Shown here: piece after piece, positions 35,171 to 44,173 of the stretch
Numbering within the stretch: the first letter of the stretch is position 1
Layout of the letters: each line of letters begins with the position of its first letter
Origin: Flavobacterium ichthyis
GTDB taxonomy: Bacteria > Bacteroidota > Bacteroidia > Flavobacteriales > Flavobacteriaceae
Length of the DNA: 59,694 bases
Direction of reading: 5' to 3'
NCBI RefSeq assembly: GCF_009915155.1
Contig: NZ_JAABLM010000015.1
Coordinates: 1-59,694 of the forward strand
Notes under the pieces: generated by a model
Told to the model about the DNA's origin: nothing
Seen by the model: the letters and a program-made list of their open reading frames with translations, nothing else
Databases searched by the model: none
Made by a program: the position numbers and the translations under genes

Positions 35171-36373
35171 ATGAATTTAAAATCAGGAATGCCACTATGG
35201 TTAATTAAAGATGGTTTGCCACACACGTTTCCAAAACTCGACAAAAATATTGAAACGGATGTCTTAATTCTTGGAGCCGGGATTTCCGGTGCTTTAGTAC
35301 GGTACTATTTGCTTAAAGCAGGAGTTGATTGTACCACAATTGACGCCCGAACAATAGGTTTAGGAAGTACCTCTGCCAGTACTTCATTACTGCAATACGA
35401 GATTGATACGCCACTTCATAAACTGATTGACATGGTTGGGAAAAAAAATGCAGAAAGAGCTTACCAACTTTGTGGCGAAGCCATTTTGACATTAAAAGAA
35501 ATTGCAAAGGATCTTGAGATAAAAGATTTTTGCTTACGCAAAAGTTTATTCTTTGCCGCATACAAAAAGGACGTTTCAATGCTCGAAAAAGAATTTAAAG
35601 CGAGAAAGGAAGCCGGTTTTGATGTGGAATTTTTGACTGAAAAAGACATTGAGAAACAATTTAACATTAAAGCGCCTGCGGCAATATTATCATCGTTAGC
35701 GGCAGAGACGAACGCCTACGCATTTTCGCATAAATTGCTCCAATATAATGGTGAAAGTAAACACGCCAACATTTTTGATCGCAGTCCAGTAGTTGATATC
35801 AAAACGAAACATTCAGGGATTGATGCCAAAACAGAAAACGGATTTACCATCAAGGCAAAAAAAATCGTTTATGCTACGGGTTATGAAGTAGTTGATTTTA
35901 TAGATAAAAAAGTTGTGGATCTCCTTTCAACTTATGCGGTGGTAAGTGAGCAGTTTAATGAAAGAAAATTTTGGAAAGATGACGTATTAATATGGAATAC
36001 TGCTGATCCCTATCTATATTTAAGAACCACACCAGACAACCGAATATTGATTGGTGGAAGAGATGAAGATTTTCAAAATCCTAAAAAGCGAGACGCATTG
36101 CTGGAAAAAAAAGCTGAGGGATTAGTTAACGACTTTAAAAAATTATTTCCGGATATTCCATTTAAGAAGGAATTTTCATGGACGGGAACCTTTGGTGCTA
36201 CCAAAGATGGATTACCGTATATTGGTAGTTACAAGCCATTGCCAAATAGTTATTTTGCATTAGGTTTTGGCGGAAATGGCATTACATTTAGTACTATTGC
36301 TGCCGAAATGATAAGGAATGAAATATTGGGAAAAAGCAACCCTGATGCACCACTTTTTTCTTTTGAACGATAG
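35171..36373 (+). CDS. FAD-dependent oxidoreductase (DAO family)
   Basis: The 400-aa flavoprotein has the dinucleotide-binding motif VLILGAGISGAL (GxGxxG at 35-40). The FAD-dependent amine/glycine oxidase (DAO) fold shows TTIDARTIGLGSTSASTSLL and the C-terminal TGTFGATKDGLPYIG and YFALGFGGNGITFS. It lacks a signal peptide and a Rieske domain. The substrate is probably an amino acid or amine but cannot be named. It is transcribed alone. Confidence 0.88.
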   Translation: MNLKSGMPLWLIKDGLPHTFPKLDKNIETDVLILGAGISGALVRYYLLKAGVDCTTIDARTIGLGSTSASTSLLQYEIDTPLHKLIDMVGKKNAERAYQLCGEAILTLKEIAKDLEIKDFCLRKSLFFAAYKKDVSMLEKEFKARKEAGFDVEFLTEKDIEKQFNIKAPAAILSSLAAETNAYAFSHKLLQYNGESKHANIFDRSPVVDIKTKHSGIDAKTENGFTIKAKKIVYATGYEVVDFIDKKVVDLLSTYAVVSEQFNERKFWKDDVLIWNTADPYLYLRTTPDNRILIGGRDEDFQNPKKRDALLEKKAEGLVNDFKKLFPDIPFKKEFSWTGTFGATKDGLPYIGSYKPLPNSYFALGFGGNGITFSTIAAEMIRNEILGKSNPDAPLFSFER

Positions 36374-36504
36374 TTTTTTAATCCAAAAAAGGCTACTGTT
36401 AAAATTTTGTAACATAATGAACTAATTTTATAAGTGTTAAATTTTAACGTTAAAGTAATTTTATGGTAGAAAAAAAAGTTTTAACTAACCAACAAATTAT
36501 TATT

Positions 36505-37092
36505 ATGAAAAAACCACAAATTTTTGGAAAAGCTATTTTGAGTCTTGGCGTAATTGCGTTAAGTTTAGGAACAGTTTCCTGTAAAGATGAGAACAAAGCA
36601 GAAGATCCTAAAGAAGTAGCAGAGGAAGCAAACGAGGCAAAATTTGACGAGTCAGATAAATTAGAAGACAACGCCGAAATTGCTGTTGATGCAGCTGAAT
36701 TTGATTTAATGCAAAGAGAATTAGCTAAAGTAGCACAAGTAAAAGCGATGTTACAAGCAGTGAAAGACTTGGCCAAAACTGTTGAAAATGAACATAACGA
36801 ATCATTTAATGAACTTTCTACTTTGGCGCAAAGTAAACAAATTTCTATTCCAACTGCCTTAACGGATGACGGACAAAAAGAGTATGATCGTTTAAATAAA
36901 GTTGAAGCTAAAAACTTTGACAAAGAATATTTAGATAGAATTGCAAAAGACCACAAAGATGCGATAGACGATTATCGTAAAAACGCTGAGAAAACTACCG
37001 ATGTAGAATTGAAAAACTGGTTGATGGGAAAAGTTACTACTTTGCAAGCTCATCATGATAAAGTTGTTGCACTACAAGAAACTATTAAATAA
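36505..37092 (+). CDS. DUF4142 lipoprotein
   Basis: The mature 195-aa protein starts with a lipoprotein signal peptide, lipobox GTVSC near residue 27. An acidic linker follows, then the helical ferritin-like DUF4142 domain with a long antiparallel region (KYDRL-type helices, KEYLDRIAKDHKDAIDDYRK). The start at ATG 36505 is chosen over 36463 because it begins with the classical signal peptide MKKPQIFGKAILSLGV. The family is often stress linked in Bacteroidota. Two mini membrane protein genes follow on the same strand. Confidence 0.82.
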   Translation: MKKPQIFGKAILSLGVIALSLGTVSCKDENKAEDPKEVAEEANEAKFDESDKLEDNAEIAVDAAEFDLMQRELAKVAQVKAMLQAVKDLAKTVENEHNESFNELSTLAQSKQISIPTALTDDGQKEYDRLNKVEAKNFDKEYLDRIAKDHKDAIDDYRKNAEKTTDVELKNWLMGKVTTLQAHHDKVVALQETIK

Positions 37093-37107
37093 CTTAAAAA
37101 TTAACTC

Positions 37108-37266
37108 ATGGGAAATTTATTATATACAATTGCAGTTATTCTAGTAATTATTTGGGCAATTAGTTTTCTTGGAGGTTTTGTAACAGGAAGTTTAATTCAT
37201 ATTCTTTTGGTAATTGCAATTATTGTTGTACTTTTAAGAATAATTCAAGGAAGGAAACCGCTTTAA
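37108..37266 (+). CDS. lmo0937-type mini membrane protein, copy 1
   Basis: The 52-aa protein starts MGNLLYTIAVILVIIWAISF and ends with LLRIIQGRKPL. It is two short hydrophobic helices joined by a glycine-rich turn, as in the lmo0937 family. The gene is 15 bp behind the DUF4142 lipoprotein and 46 bp ahead of its paralogue. Function is unknown. The two paralogues share a repeated start and end, so they arose by tandem duplication. Confidence 0.78.
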   Translation: MGNLLYTIAVILVIIWAISFLGGFVTGSLIHILLVIAIIVVLLRIIQGRKPL

Positions 37267-37312
37267 AGTTAAATATTTGTAAATACAATACTAACCAATA
37301 AAATTTTACATT

Positions 37313-37483
37313 ATGGGAAATTTGTTATATACTATCGCAGTAATTCTGGTAATTATCTGGGCATTGGGATTTTTCGGAATTTTAGGAGAAGGAATTGCAA
37401 CTGGTGGATTAATCCATATTTTGCTAGTAATTGCAATAATTATTGTGCTATTGAGAGTAATATCTGGTAGAAAACCATTATGA
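37313..37483 (+). CDS. lmo0937-type mini membrane protein, copy 2
   Basis: The 56-aa paralogue starts MGNLLYTIAVILVIIWALGF and ends LLRVISGRKPL. It differs from copy 1 mainly by an insertion in the turn (ILGEGIATGG) and by silent or conservative changes. Close sequence and divergent third positions indicate an old duplication kept under selection. It ends a likely DUF4142-mini-mini operon closed by the terminator at 37517. No function is proposed. Confidence 0.78.
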   Translation: MGNLLYTIAVILVIIWALGFFGILGEGIATGGLIHILLVIAIIIVLLRVISGRKPL

Positions 37484-37516
37484 TATTATACTGATAATAT
37501 TCAACCAAAAACAATA

Positions 37517-37546
37517 AAAACCGCTGATTTATCAGCGGTTTTTTAC
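37517..37546. terminator. Bidirectional terminator
   Basis: AAAACCGCTGAT and ATCAGCGGTTTT form a perfect 12-bp stem with T runs both ways. It closes the mini-protein operon and the convergent fadE. Confidence 0.88.
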
Positions 37547-37570
37547 TTTCTAAATTATTTTATTATTAGC

Positions 37571-39361
37571 TTAATAACAATATTCGTTTTCAGCAATCAG
37601 CTTGGAAGCGATAGTTTCTCGCAAAGCAACTACGTTTGGAAGATTGGTGTATTTTGTAAAACGTTTCAATCCCATTAACATCATGCGTTGTTCATCGCCT
37701 TCGGAAAACGAAGCAATTCCTTCTTTTCCTTTGGCATTTACGATGTCAACAGCTTTATACAAATACAATTGAGCCATTGCGATTTGTTCTTTTACATTTT
37801 CCTGACCTTTTAATCTTGCCAACTTTTCAGTTCTCAGGATTGTAGATTCGGCCATGTAGATTTCGATTAAAATATCAGCCGCCGCCATTAATAATTGTTG
37901 ATGAGCATCTAAATCTGGGCCGTATTTTTGAACGGCAGCACCTGCAACCATCAAGAAAGCTTTCTTCAATTTGGCTACCATTTCTTTTTCTTCGGCAAAT
38001 AATTCTGAATAATCAGGAGTATTGAAATCGGGAATTCCCATCAATTCTTCCTGTACTTTCATCGCAGGACCTAATAAATCTACGTGACCTTTCATGGCTT
38101 TTTTTACCAACATTCCTACCGAAAGCATTCGGTTGATTTCATTGGTTCCTTCGTAAATTCTAGCAATTCTCGCATCTCTCCAAGCACTTTCCATCGGAGT
38201 ATCTTCCGAAAACCCCATTCCTCCAAGAATTTGAATCCCTTCATCCGAACAATTTTGAATATCTTCTGAAATGGCTACTTTTAAAATAGAACATTCGATG
38301 GCAAATTCTTCAACACCTTTCAATTCTGCCTCTTGATGACTTTCGCCGTTTGCCACTCGTGCATCAATTCGTTCTTCGATGTTTTTTGCAGCACGATAAG
38401 AAGCACTTTCGCCAGCATAACAGGATGTTGCCATTTCGGCAATTTTAGCACGGATGGCTCCAAAATTTGAAATTGCAGTATTGAACTGGATTCTTTCATT
38501 GGCATATTTTATAGCTCCAGAAGTAACTCTTCGTTGTGCATCCAAACAAGCGGCACCTAACTTGATTCGTCCCACGTTCAAAGCATTCATGGCTATTTTA
38601 AAACCATTTCCTCTTTCCGAAAGCATATTTTCAACCGGAACTTTGGTTTCGTTAAAGAAAACCTGACGAGTAGAGGAGGCGCGAATTCCTAATTTATGTT
38701 CTTCCTCGTTCATCGAGATTCCGTTTGACGGATCGTTTTCTACGATGAAACCAGTGATGTTTTTATCGTCGCCAATCCTTGCAAACACAATGAAAAGGCT
38801 ACAGAAACCTGCATTGGAAATCCACATTTTTTGTCCTGTGATGAGGTAATGTGTTCCATCTTCTGACAAAACTGCTTTTGTTTTTCCAGAATTAGCATCC
38901 GAACCCGCTCCAGGTTCTGTCAAGCAATAGGCTCCAAACCATTCACCAGACGCTAATTTTGGAACGTACTTTTTCTTTTGTTCTTCCGTTCCATATAAGG
39001 TGATTGGCATTGTTCCAATTCCAGTATGGGCTCCAAACGCTGTTGAAAACGAACCTGTTGCTCCTGAAATATAATCGCAAACCAGCATTGTAGAAACAAA
39101 TCCCATTCCAAGTCCACCATATTCTTCTGGAACGGCAACCCCAAGAAGTCCGAGTTCACCTGCTTTTTTCATACACTCTTCGGTGAAAGCGTAATCTTTG
39201 TTTTCAAAACGGTTTTTGTTCGGCCAGATTTCTTTGTCCACAAATTCCTTGACCATTTGTTTCATCATCAATTGCTCTTCGGAAAAATCCTCCGGAGTAA
39301 AGATGTCATCGCTTTTTGTTTCCTTCACTAGGAATTGACCACCACGTGTTATTTCACTCAT
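37571..39361 (-). CDS. fadE: Acyl-CoA dehydrogenase
   Basis: The flavoenzyme introduces the first double bond into acyl-CoA in beta-oxidation. The FAD and substrate motifs are YCLTEPGAGSDAN, KMWISNAGFC and the C-terminal RIYEGTNEINRM, whose Glu is the catalytic base region. At 596 aa it has the C-terminal extension of the VLCAD/FadE-like class. Size and order match the Bacillus fadN-fadA-fadE cluster (789, 391, 594 aa). A 26-bp inverted repeat separates it from fadA upstream. It is the last gene of the MarR-controlled cluster. Confidence 0.92.
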   Translation of the reverse strand: MSEITRGGQFLVKETKSDDIFTPEDFSEEQLMMKQMVKEFVDKEIWPNKNRFENKDYAFTEECMKKAGELGLLGVAVPEEYGGLGMGFVSTMLVCDYISGATGSFSTAFGAHTGIGTMPITLYGTEEQKKKYVPKLASGEWFGAYCLTEPGAGSDANSGKTKAVLSEDGTHYLITGQKMWISNAGFCSLFIVFARIGDDKNITGFIVENDPSNGISMNEEEHKLGIRASSTRQVFFNETKVPVENMLSERGNGFKIAMNALNVGRIKLGAACLDAQRRVTSGAIKYANERIQFNTAISNFGAIRAKIAEMATSCYAGESASYRAAKNIEERIDARVANGESHQEAELKGVEEFAIECSILKVAISEDIQNCSDEGIQILGGMGFSEDTPMESAWRDARIARIYEGTNEINRMLSVGMLVKKAMKGHVDLLGPAMKVQEELMGIPDFNTPDYSELFAEEKEMVAKLKKAFLMVAGAAVQKYGPDLDAHQQLLMAAADILIEIYMAESTILRTEKLARLKGQENVKEQIAMAQLYLYKAVDIVNAKGKEGIASFSEGDEQRMMLMGLKRFTKYTNLPNVVALRETIASKLIAENEYCY

Positions 39362-39364
39362 ATC

Positions 39365-39485
39365 AGCCCCCTAACCCCCAAAGGGGAAATACCTACTAGG
39401 GGTAAGTAGGGTGTAAATTGTTAAACTTTATATTTTAAAACATTTTTATCCATATTGCAATTCCCCCTTTGGGGGTTAGGGGGCT
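39365..39485. repeat. 26-bp inverted repeat between fadA and fadE
   Basis: AGCCCCCTAACCCCC (start of a 26-bp arm at 39365-39390) is mirrored by GGGGGTTAGGGGGCT at the end of 39459-39485, nearly perfect over 26 bp with a 68-bp AT-rich spacer. The downstream arm includes the fadA stop codon. Confidence 0.8.
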
Positions 39486-40665
39486 AGAATACTTCATAAA
39501 CCCCAGCAGCACCTTGACCCGTACCCACACACATCGTTACAATACCATATTTGTTTCCTCTGCGTTTCATTTCGTCAAATAATTGAACGGAAAGTTTTGC
39601 TCCTGTACAACCAAGTGGATGTCCAAGTGCGATTGCTCCACCATTTACATTTACAATTTCTGGGTTGATGCCTAATTCTCTGACAACTGCCAATGATTGT
39701 GATGCAAAAGCTTCATTCAATTCAATTAAGTCTATATCTTTTAAAGACAATCCGGCTTGTTGTAAGGCTTTTGGAATGGCTTTTACAGGACCTATTCCCA
39801 TGATTCTTGGTTCAACTCCAGCTGCAGCATAGCTTACCATTCTGGCGATTGGTTCCAAGTTTAATTCTTTTACCATATCTTCTGACATTACCATTACGAA
39901 GGCAGCACCATCACTCATTTGAGAGGAACTACCAGCCGTAACGCTTCCATCGGCTGCGAAAACTGGTTTTAGTTTTGCCAATGCTTCTAAATTAGTATCG
40001 GCTCTTGGACCTTCGTCTTTAGAAACTACGTATGATTTTGTGGCTTTTTTTCCGTTTTCGTCGATATAAGTTTGCTCTACGGTAATGGGAACAATCTGCT
40101 TGTCAAATTTGCCTTCTGCTTGAGCTTTCAAAGCTTTTTGATGAGAATTGAAAGCAAATTGGTCTTGGTCTTCACGAGAAACTTTAAATTGTTTTGCAAC
40201 TGCTTCTGCCGTCAATCCCATTCCCCAATAATAATCTTCGTGGCCTTCTTTTGCTACGGCATAATCTGGAGTAGGTTTGTAGCCTCCCATTGGAATAAAA
40301 CTCATACTTTCGGCACCACCAGCAATAATACAATCTGCCATTCCTGATTGGATTTTGGCAGTTGCCATGGCGATAGTTTCCAATCCCGAAGCACAATAAC
40401 GGTTGACGGTAACACCCGGAACATCATCAACCTTCAATCCCATTAACGAAATCAATCGTGCCACATTTAAACCTTGTTCGGCTTCGGGCATTGCATTTCC
40501 GACCATTACGTCGTCTATTCTTTTTTTGTCTAAATTTGGCAATTGTTCCATCATGTATTGAATGGTTTTTGCCGCCAACTCATCCGGACGCTTGAATCGG
40601 AAAAGTCCTTTTGGAGCTTTTCCAACCGCGGTTCTGTATGCTTTTACTATGTATGCTGTTTTCAT
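39484..40665 (-). CDS. fadA: Acetyl-CoA acyltransferase (thiolase)
   Basis: The thiolase splits 3-ketoacyl-CoA with CoA to give acetyl-CoA and a shortened acyl-CoA. The catalytic cysteine is in VNRYCASGLET (Cys91). The His and second Cys blocks are GGAIALGHPLGCTG and TMCVGTGQGAAG near the C-terminus. At 393 aa it has the usual length. Its stop codon lies inside an inverted repeat. Upstream of its start lie four 45-bp tandem repeats and the four-helix bundle gene that interrupts the operon. Confidence 0.95.
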   Translation of the reverse strand: MKTAYIVKAYRTAVGKAPKGLFRFKRPDELAAKTIQYMMEQLPNLDKKRIDDVMVGNAMPEAEQGLNVARLISLMGLKVDDVPGVTVNRYCASGLETIAMATAKIQSGMADCIIAGGAESMSFIPMGGYKPTPDYAVAKEGHEDYYWGMGLTAEAVAKQFKVSREDQDQFAFNSHQKALKAQAEGKFDKQIVPITVEQTYIDENGKKATKSYVVSKDEGPRADTNLEALAKLKPVFAADGSVTAGSSSQMSDGAAFVMVMSEDMVKELNLEPIARMVSYAAAGVEPRIMGIGPVKAIPKALQQAGLSLKDIDLIELNEAFASQSLAVVRELGINPEIVNVNGGAIALGHPLGCTGAKLSVQLFDEMKRRGNKYGIVTMCVGTGQGAAGVYEVF

Positions 40666-40674
40666 AATTTATAA

Positions 40675-40855
40675 GTATTAAGATTGAGTATTAAGAATTA
40701 AGACTTTCAATCTATTCTTGTATTAAGATTTGAGTATTAAGAATTAAGACTTCAATCTATTCTTGTATTAAGATTTGAGTATTAAAAATTAAGACTTTCA
40801 ATCTATTCTTGTATTAAGATTTGAGTATTAAAAATTAAGACTTCAATCTTTGTCT
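40675..40855. repeat. Four tandem copies of a 45-46-bp unit
   Basis: Copies at 40675-40719, 40720-40764, 40765-40810 and 40811-40855 (last one diverging) begin GTATTAAGATT and end CAATCTATTCTT. Inside each unit, AAG or GAG recurs every seven bases. The fourth copy runs into the 3' end of the four-helix bundle gene. There are no spacers, so it is not a CRISPR array. Confidence 0.85.
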
Positions 40856-41217
40856 TTATTATTTGTTGTGTTTAGTGTTTTTTGAAAGGCGAAATTCATA
40901 TTTGAAACTTCGACTAACTGATTAATGATTGGTTGTACTATTTCTTCACTTGCTAGTTTTAATCGTTTGGCTAAAATTAGTTGTGTAATCAATTCAAATG
41001 TAGAGCCATTAGCGATTCCTAAAAACTGGATGAATTCTTTATTATGATTTCTACCTGAACCCTCCGCTATGTTTGACGGAATTGAAACCGCACATTTCTT
41101 AATCTGATGAATCAAATTGAATTTTTCATCATTCGGCAAAAGCGAAGAAACTTGATAAACTTCAACTGCTATGTCCATTGCTTTTTGCCAAATCTTTAGT
41201 TTTTCGAAATTATGCAT
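40843..41217 (-). CDS. Four-helix bundle protein (S23/IVS-type)
   Basis: The 124-aa protein has the family pattern FEKLKIWQKAMDIAVEVY near the N-terminus, SIPSNIAEGSGRN (about 51-63) and the FIQFLGIANGSTFELITQL helix. Such proteins were first found in rRNA intervening sequences and are scattered in Bacteroidota genomes with no known activity. Here it sits between fadN and fadA, flanked by repeats on both sides, which suggests insertion into the older beta-oxidation operon. Its last codons lie in the fourth tandem-repeat copy. Confidence 0.85.
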   Translation of the reverse strand: MHNFEKLKIWQKAMDIAVEVYQVSSLLPNDEKFNLIHQIKKCAVSIPSNIAEGSGRNHNKEFIQFLGIANGSTFELITQLILAKRLKLASEEIVQPIINQLVEVSNMNFAFQKTLNTTNNKDKD

Positions 41218-41242
41218 ATCTAAATATGGTCTTCTGAATTGT

Positions 41243-41270
41243 CTTACTACTTAATACTCCAATCTTGATA
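41243..41270 (-). repeat. Short heptad array behind fadN
   Basis: Read on the minus strand directly after the TAG stop: TATCAAG, ATTGGAG, TATTAAG, TAGTAAG. An AAG or GAG closes each seven-base unit. It lies 25 bp before the four-helix bundle gene start. Confidence 0.55.
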
Positions 41271-43661
41271 CTAATTCCTCAAAGGCTTCCCCTTCGTTAA
41301 CATATACTGAATGCGTTCCAAAGTTTTTCTTTCTGTACAAAGTGACAAAAACGCTTCTCTTTCGATATCCAATAAATATTGTTCACTTACCAAAGTTGCT
41401 TCGGATAAATCACCACCAGCCATAACGTAAGCTAGCTTATTTGCTATCTTTTTATCGTGTTCAGAAATATAGCTTCCGGCTTGCATTTGGTCAGTTCCTA
41501 CTAAGAACATTCCCAGGGCTTGCTTGCCCAAAACTTTTACGTCTTTTCTTCTGATAGGTTGTGTATATCCGGCTTCGGCTAAAGTTAAGGCTTGTTTTTT
41601 GGCTTCGGCAATCTGACGGTCTTTGTTGATGACTACGATGTCTTTTCCGTGTTGCAATATGCCCAAATCGAAAGCTTCATGTGCAGAAGTTGATACTTTT
41701 GCCATGGCAACTGTCAAGAAATATTCTTGTAAAACGTTTAATTCCACGTCGTTTTTACGAAATAAATCAGAAGCTCTCAACGCCATTTCTTTAGAACCAC
41801 CACCACCTGGAATAACTCCAACGCCAAATTCTACCAAACCAATATAGGTTTCCGCTGCAGCAACAACCTTATCAGCATGCATACTCATTTCGCAACCGCC
41901 ACCTAAAGTCATTCCGTGTGGAGCTACTACAACTGGAATTCCGGAATAGCGAACTCGCATCATTGTGTCTTGGAACAACTTGATTGCCATATTCAACTCG
42001 TCATATTCTTGTTCGACAGCCATCATAAAAATCATTCCGATATTGGCTCCAACAGAGAAATTTGCTGCTTGATTTCCAATGACCAAACCTGCATATTCTT
42101 TTTCAGCCAAGTCGATGGCTTTGTTGATTCCTTGTAAGACATCACCACCAATTGTATTCATTTTTGACTGAAATTCAAGGTTTAAGATGCCGTCACCTAA
42201 ATCAGTAATTACAGCACCTGAATTGCTCCAAACCTTTTTGCTTTCGCGAATATTATTCAAAATAATAAAGGAATCCTGCCCTGGAATTTTCTTTTGGGAT
42301 TTCGAAGCGATGTCATAATAATAAGTCGCTCCCTCCTTAATGGTGTAGAATGATTTGTTTCCAGAAGCCAACATTTCAGTCACCCAAGTTGCAGGTTCTA
42401 CATTTTCGGCTTTCATTAATTCGATTCCTTTTTCAACCCCGATGGCATCCCAGATTTCAAATGGGCCATTTTCCCATCCGAAGCCAGCTTTCATCGCATC
42501 GTCAATCTTGTATAAATCGTCTGTGATTTCAGGAACTCTATTGGCTACATAAGCAAACATTCCTGCGAAATTTTTTCTGTAGAATTCTCCCGCTTTGTCT
42601 GTACCTTTTACTAAAACTTTAAAGCGATTGATTGGCTTGTCAATGGTTTTAGTTAATTCCAAAGTTGCGAAAGAAGCTTTTTTTGCACTTCTGTATTCTA
42701 ATGTATCTAAATCTAAAGACAAGATGTCTTTATCGACTTTTTTGTAAAAACCTTGTCCCGTTTTGCTTCCCAGCCATTTGTTTTCCATCATTTTGCTGAT
42801 GAAATCCGGGAGTTTGAAATAGTCATGAGCTTCATCATTCGGAACGCCTTCGTATAAACCGTTGGCAACGTGTACCAATGTATCCAAACCTACCACATCA
42901 ACGGTTCTAAATGTAGCTGATTTTGGTCGACCAATAACAGGTCCAGTCAATTTATCTACTTCCTCAATCGTTAATCCCATTTCTTTTACCAAATGAAACA
43001 TACTCATAATGCCGTAAATACCAATACGGTTACCGATAAACGCCGGAGTATCTTTGGCTACGACCGAAGTTTTTCCCAGGAATTTTTCGCCATATTCATT
43101 CAAGAAATCCAATACTTCTGTAGAAGTTTTAGGCCCTGGAATGATTTCGAAAAGCTTTAAATAGCGAGCCGGATTAAAGAAATGCGTTCCACAGAAATGT
43201 TGCTGGAACTCTTCGCTTCTGCCTTCGCTCATAAAATGAATGGGTATTCCTGAGGTGTTTGAAGTAACGAGGGTTCCTGGTTTTCTGTATTTTTCAATTT
43301 GTTCAAAGACTTGTTTTTTGATGTCGAGTCGTTCCACAACTACTTCTATAATCCAATCTACATTGGCTATTTTTGCCAAATCATCAGTAGTATTTCCAGT
43401 GGTGATTCGGTTGGCGAACTTTTGATGGTAAATAGGAGAGGGCTTTGATTTTAAAGCGTTTGCCAAATGGTCATTGACGATTCGGTTTCTAACAGCTTTG
43501 TTTTCTAATATCAATCCTTTTTTCTGTTCGGCTTCAGTGAGTTCACGAGGCACGATATCGAGAAGCAATACTTCTACACCGATATTGGCAAAATGACAGG
43601 CTATACCTGATCCCATGATTCCTGAACCAATTACCGCAACTTTTTTTATGAGTCGTTTCAT
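41271..43661 (-). CDS. fadN: 3-hydroxyacyl-CoA dehydrogenase / enoyl-CoA hydratase fusion
   Basis: The bifunctional beta-oxidation enzyme has the NAD-binding dehydrogenase first, with AVIGSGIMGSGIACHFA at the N-terminus, HFFNPARYLKLFEI, then the 3HCDH C-terminal domain. The enoyl-CoA hydratase domain comes second, with GVGVIPGGGGSKEMAL near residue 620. This order is opposite to E. coli FadB and matches the 789-aa FadN of Bacillus. At 796 aa it is full length. It is the first structural gene after the MarR regulator. Its stop is followed by a short heptad array. Confidence 0.92.
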   Translation of the reverse strand: MKRLIKKVAVIGSGIMGSGIACHFANIGVEVLLLDIVPRELTEAEQKKGLILENKAVRNRIVNDHLANALKSKPSPIYHQKFANRITTGNTTDDLAKIANVDWIIEVVVERLDIKKQVFEQIEKYRKPGTLVTSNTSGIPIHFMSEGRSEEFQQHFCGTHFFNPARYLKLFEIIPGPKTSTEVLDFLNEYGEKFLGKTSVVAKDTPAFIGNRIGIYGIMSMFHLVKEMGLTIEEVDKLTGPVIGRPKSATFRTVDVVGLDTLVHVANGLYEGVPNDEAHDYFKLPDFISKMMENKWLGSKTGQGFYKKVDKDILSLDLDTLEYRSAKKASFATLELTKTIDKPINRFKVLVKGTDKAGEFYRKNFAGMFAYVANRVPEITDDLYKIDDAMKAGFGWENGPFEIWDAIGVEKGIELMKAENVEPATWVTEMLASGNKSFYTIKEGATYYYDIASKSQKKIPGQDSFIILNNIRESKKVWSNSGAVITDLGDGILNLEFQSKMNTIGGDVLQGINKAIDLAEKEYAGLVIGNQAANFSVGANIGMIFMMAVEQEYDELNMAIKLFQDTMMRVRYSGIPVVVAPHGMTLGGGCEMSMHADKVVAAAETYIGLVEFGVGVIPGGGGSKEMALRASDLFRKNDVELNVLQEYFLTVAMAKVSTSAHEAFDLGILQHGKDIVVINKDRQIAEAKKQALTLAEAGYTQPIRRKDVKVLGKQALGMFLVGTDQMQAGSYISEHDKKIANKLAYVMAGGDLSEATLVSEQYLLDIEREAFLSLCTERKTLERIQYMLTKGKPLRN

Positions 43662-43708
43662 TTATAGTATGTTAAGTTTTTAATTCTAAGTTGTAATTTT
43701 TATGAAGC

Positions 43709-44140
43709 CTAAAAAATTTTCTTCTCGGCAATCAGCTCGTTGATTTTCTCCGAAACCTCTATAAAATGCTGCAATTTTTCTTCGGAAATATGCGCTTTGA
43801 TTGTTTCGTTAAACTTGATTACTGTATTTTTTGACAATTCTCTTTTCTCTTTTCCAAATTTCGTTAGGTGTATTAAAACACCTCGTCCGTCTTCCGGGTT
43901 TTTTTTTCGGATGATTAATCCTTTTTCTTCCATCGATTTTAAAGTTCGGGTAAGGCTTGTAGCTTCCATTCCCATTTTGGGACCTAAAGTGGTTGAGGGT
44001 GTTCCTTTGTCACGATCCAAGCTTAGCAAAGCAAATCCCGTTGACATGCTTGCGCCATATTTTGAGGCTTCCTCATTGTACATTCTTGAAACCGCTTGCC
44101 ATGTGGCTCGTAAAATATAATCTATAGTTTTATCTTTCAT
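43709..44140 (-). CDS. MarR-family transcriptional regulator
   Basis: The 143-aa winged-helix regulator has the DNA-recognition region LGPKMGMEATSLTRTLKSME and the wing KKNPEDGRGVLIHLTKFG. It precedes fadN by 47 bp on the same strand and probably represses the beta-oxidation cluster, its own gene included, in response to an acyl-CoA or fatty acid. A perfect palindrome at 44174-44195 overlaps its promoter and is the likely operator. The ligand is inferred from the neighbours only. Confidence 0.93.
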   Translation of the reverse strand: MKDKTIDYILRATWQAVSRMYNEEASKYGASMSTGFALLSLDRDKGTPSTTLGPKMGMEATSLTRTLKSMEEKGLIIRKKNPEDGRGVLIHLTKFGKEKRELSKNTVIKFNETIKAHISEEKLQHFIEVSEKINELIAEKKIF

Positions 44141-44158
44141 AAAATGAATTCGTTACTT

Positions 44159-44166
44159 CAAATATA
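44159..44166 (-). promoter_or_regulatory. -7 element TATATTTG of the MarR-fad cluster
   Basis: On the minus strand TATATTTG matches TAnnTTTG and lies 18 bp before the marR ATG. The palindrome at 44174-44195 covers the region that would hold the -33 element. Confidence 0.55.
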
Positions 44167-44173
44167 TAAAAAA

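Noticed and set aside
36450..36956. 168-aa serine-rich ORF opposite the DUF4142 gene
   Set aside because: Its composition mirrors the alanine/lysine-rich codons of the real gene on the other strand. There is no family feature.
40675..40855. CRISPR-like appearance of the 45-bp tandem repeats
   Set aside because: Units are directly adjacent, with no unique spacers, and no cas genes are in the window.
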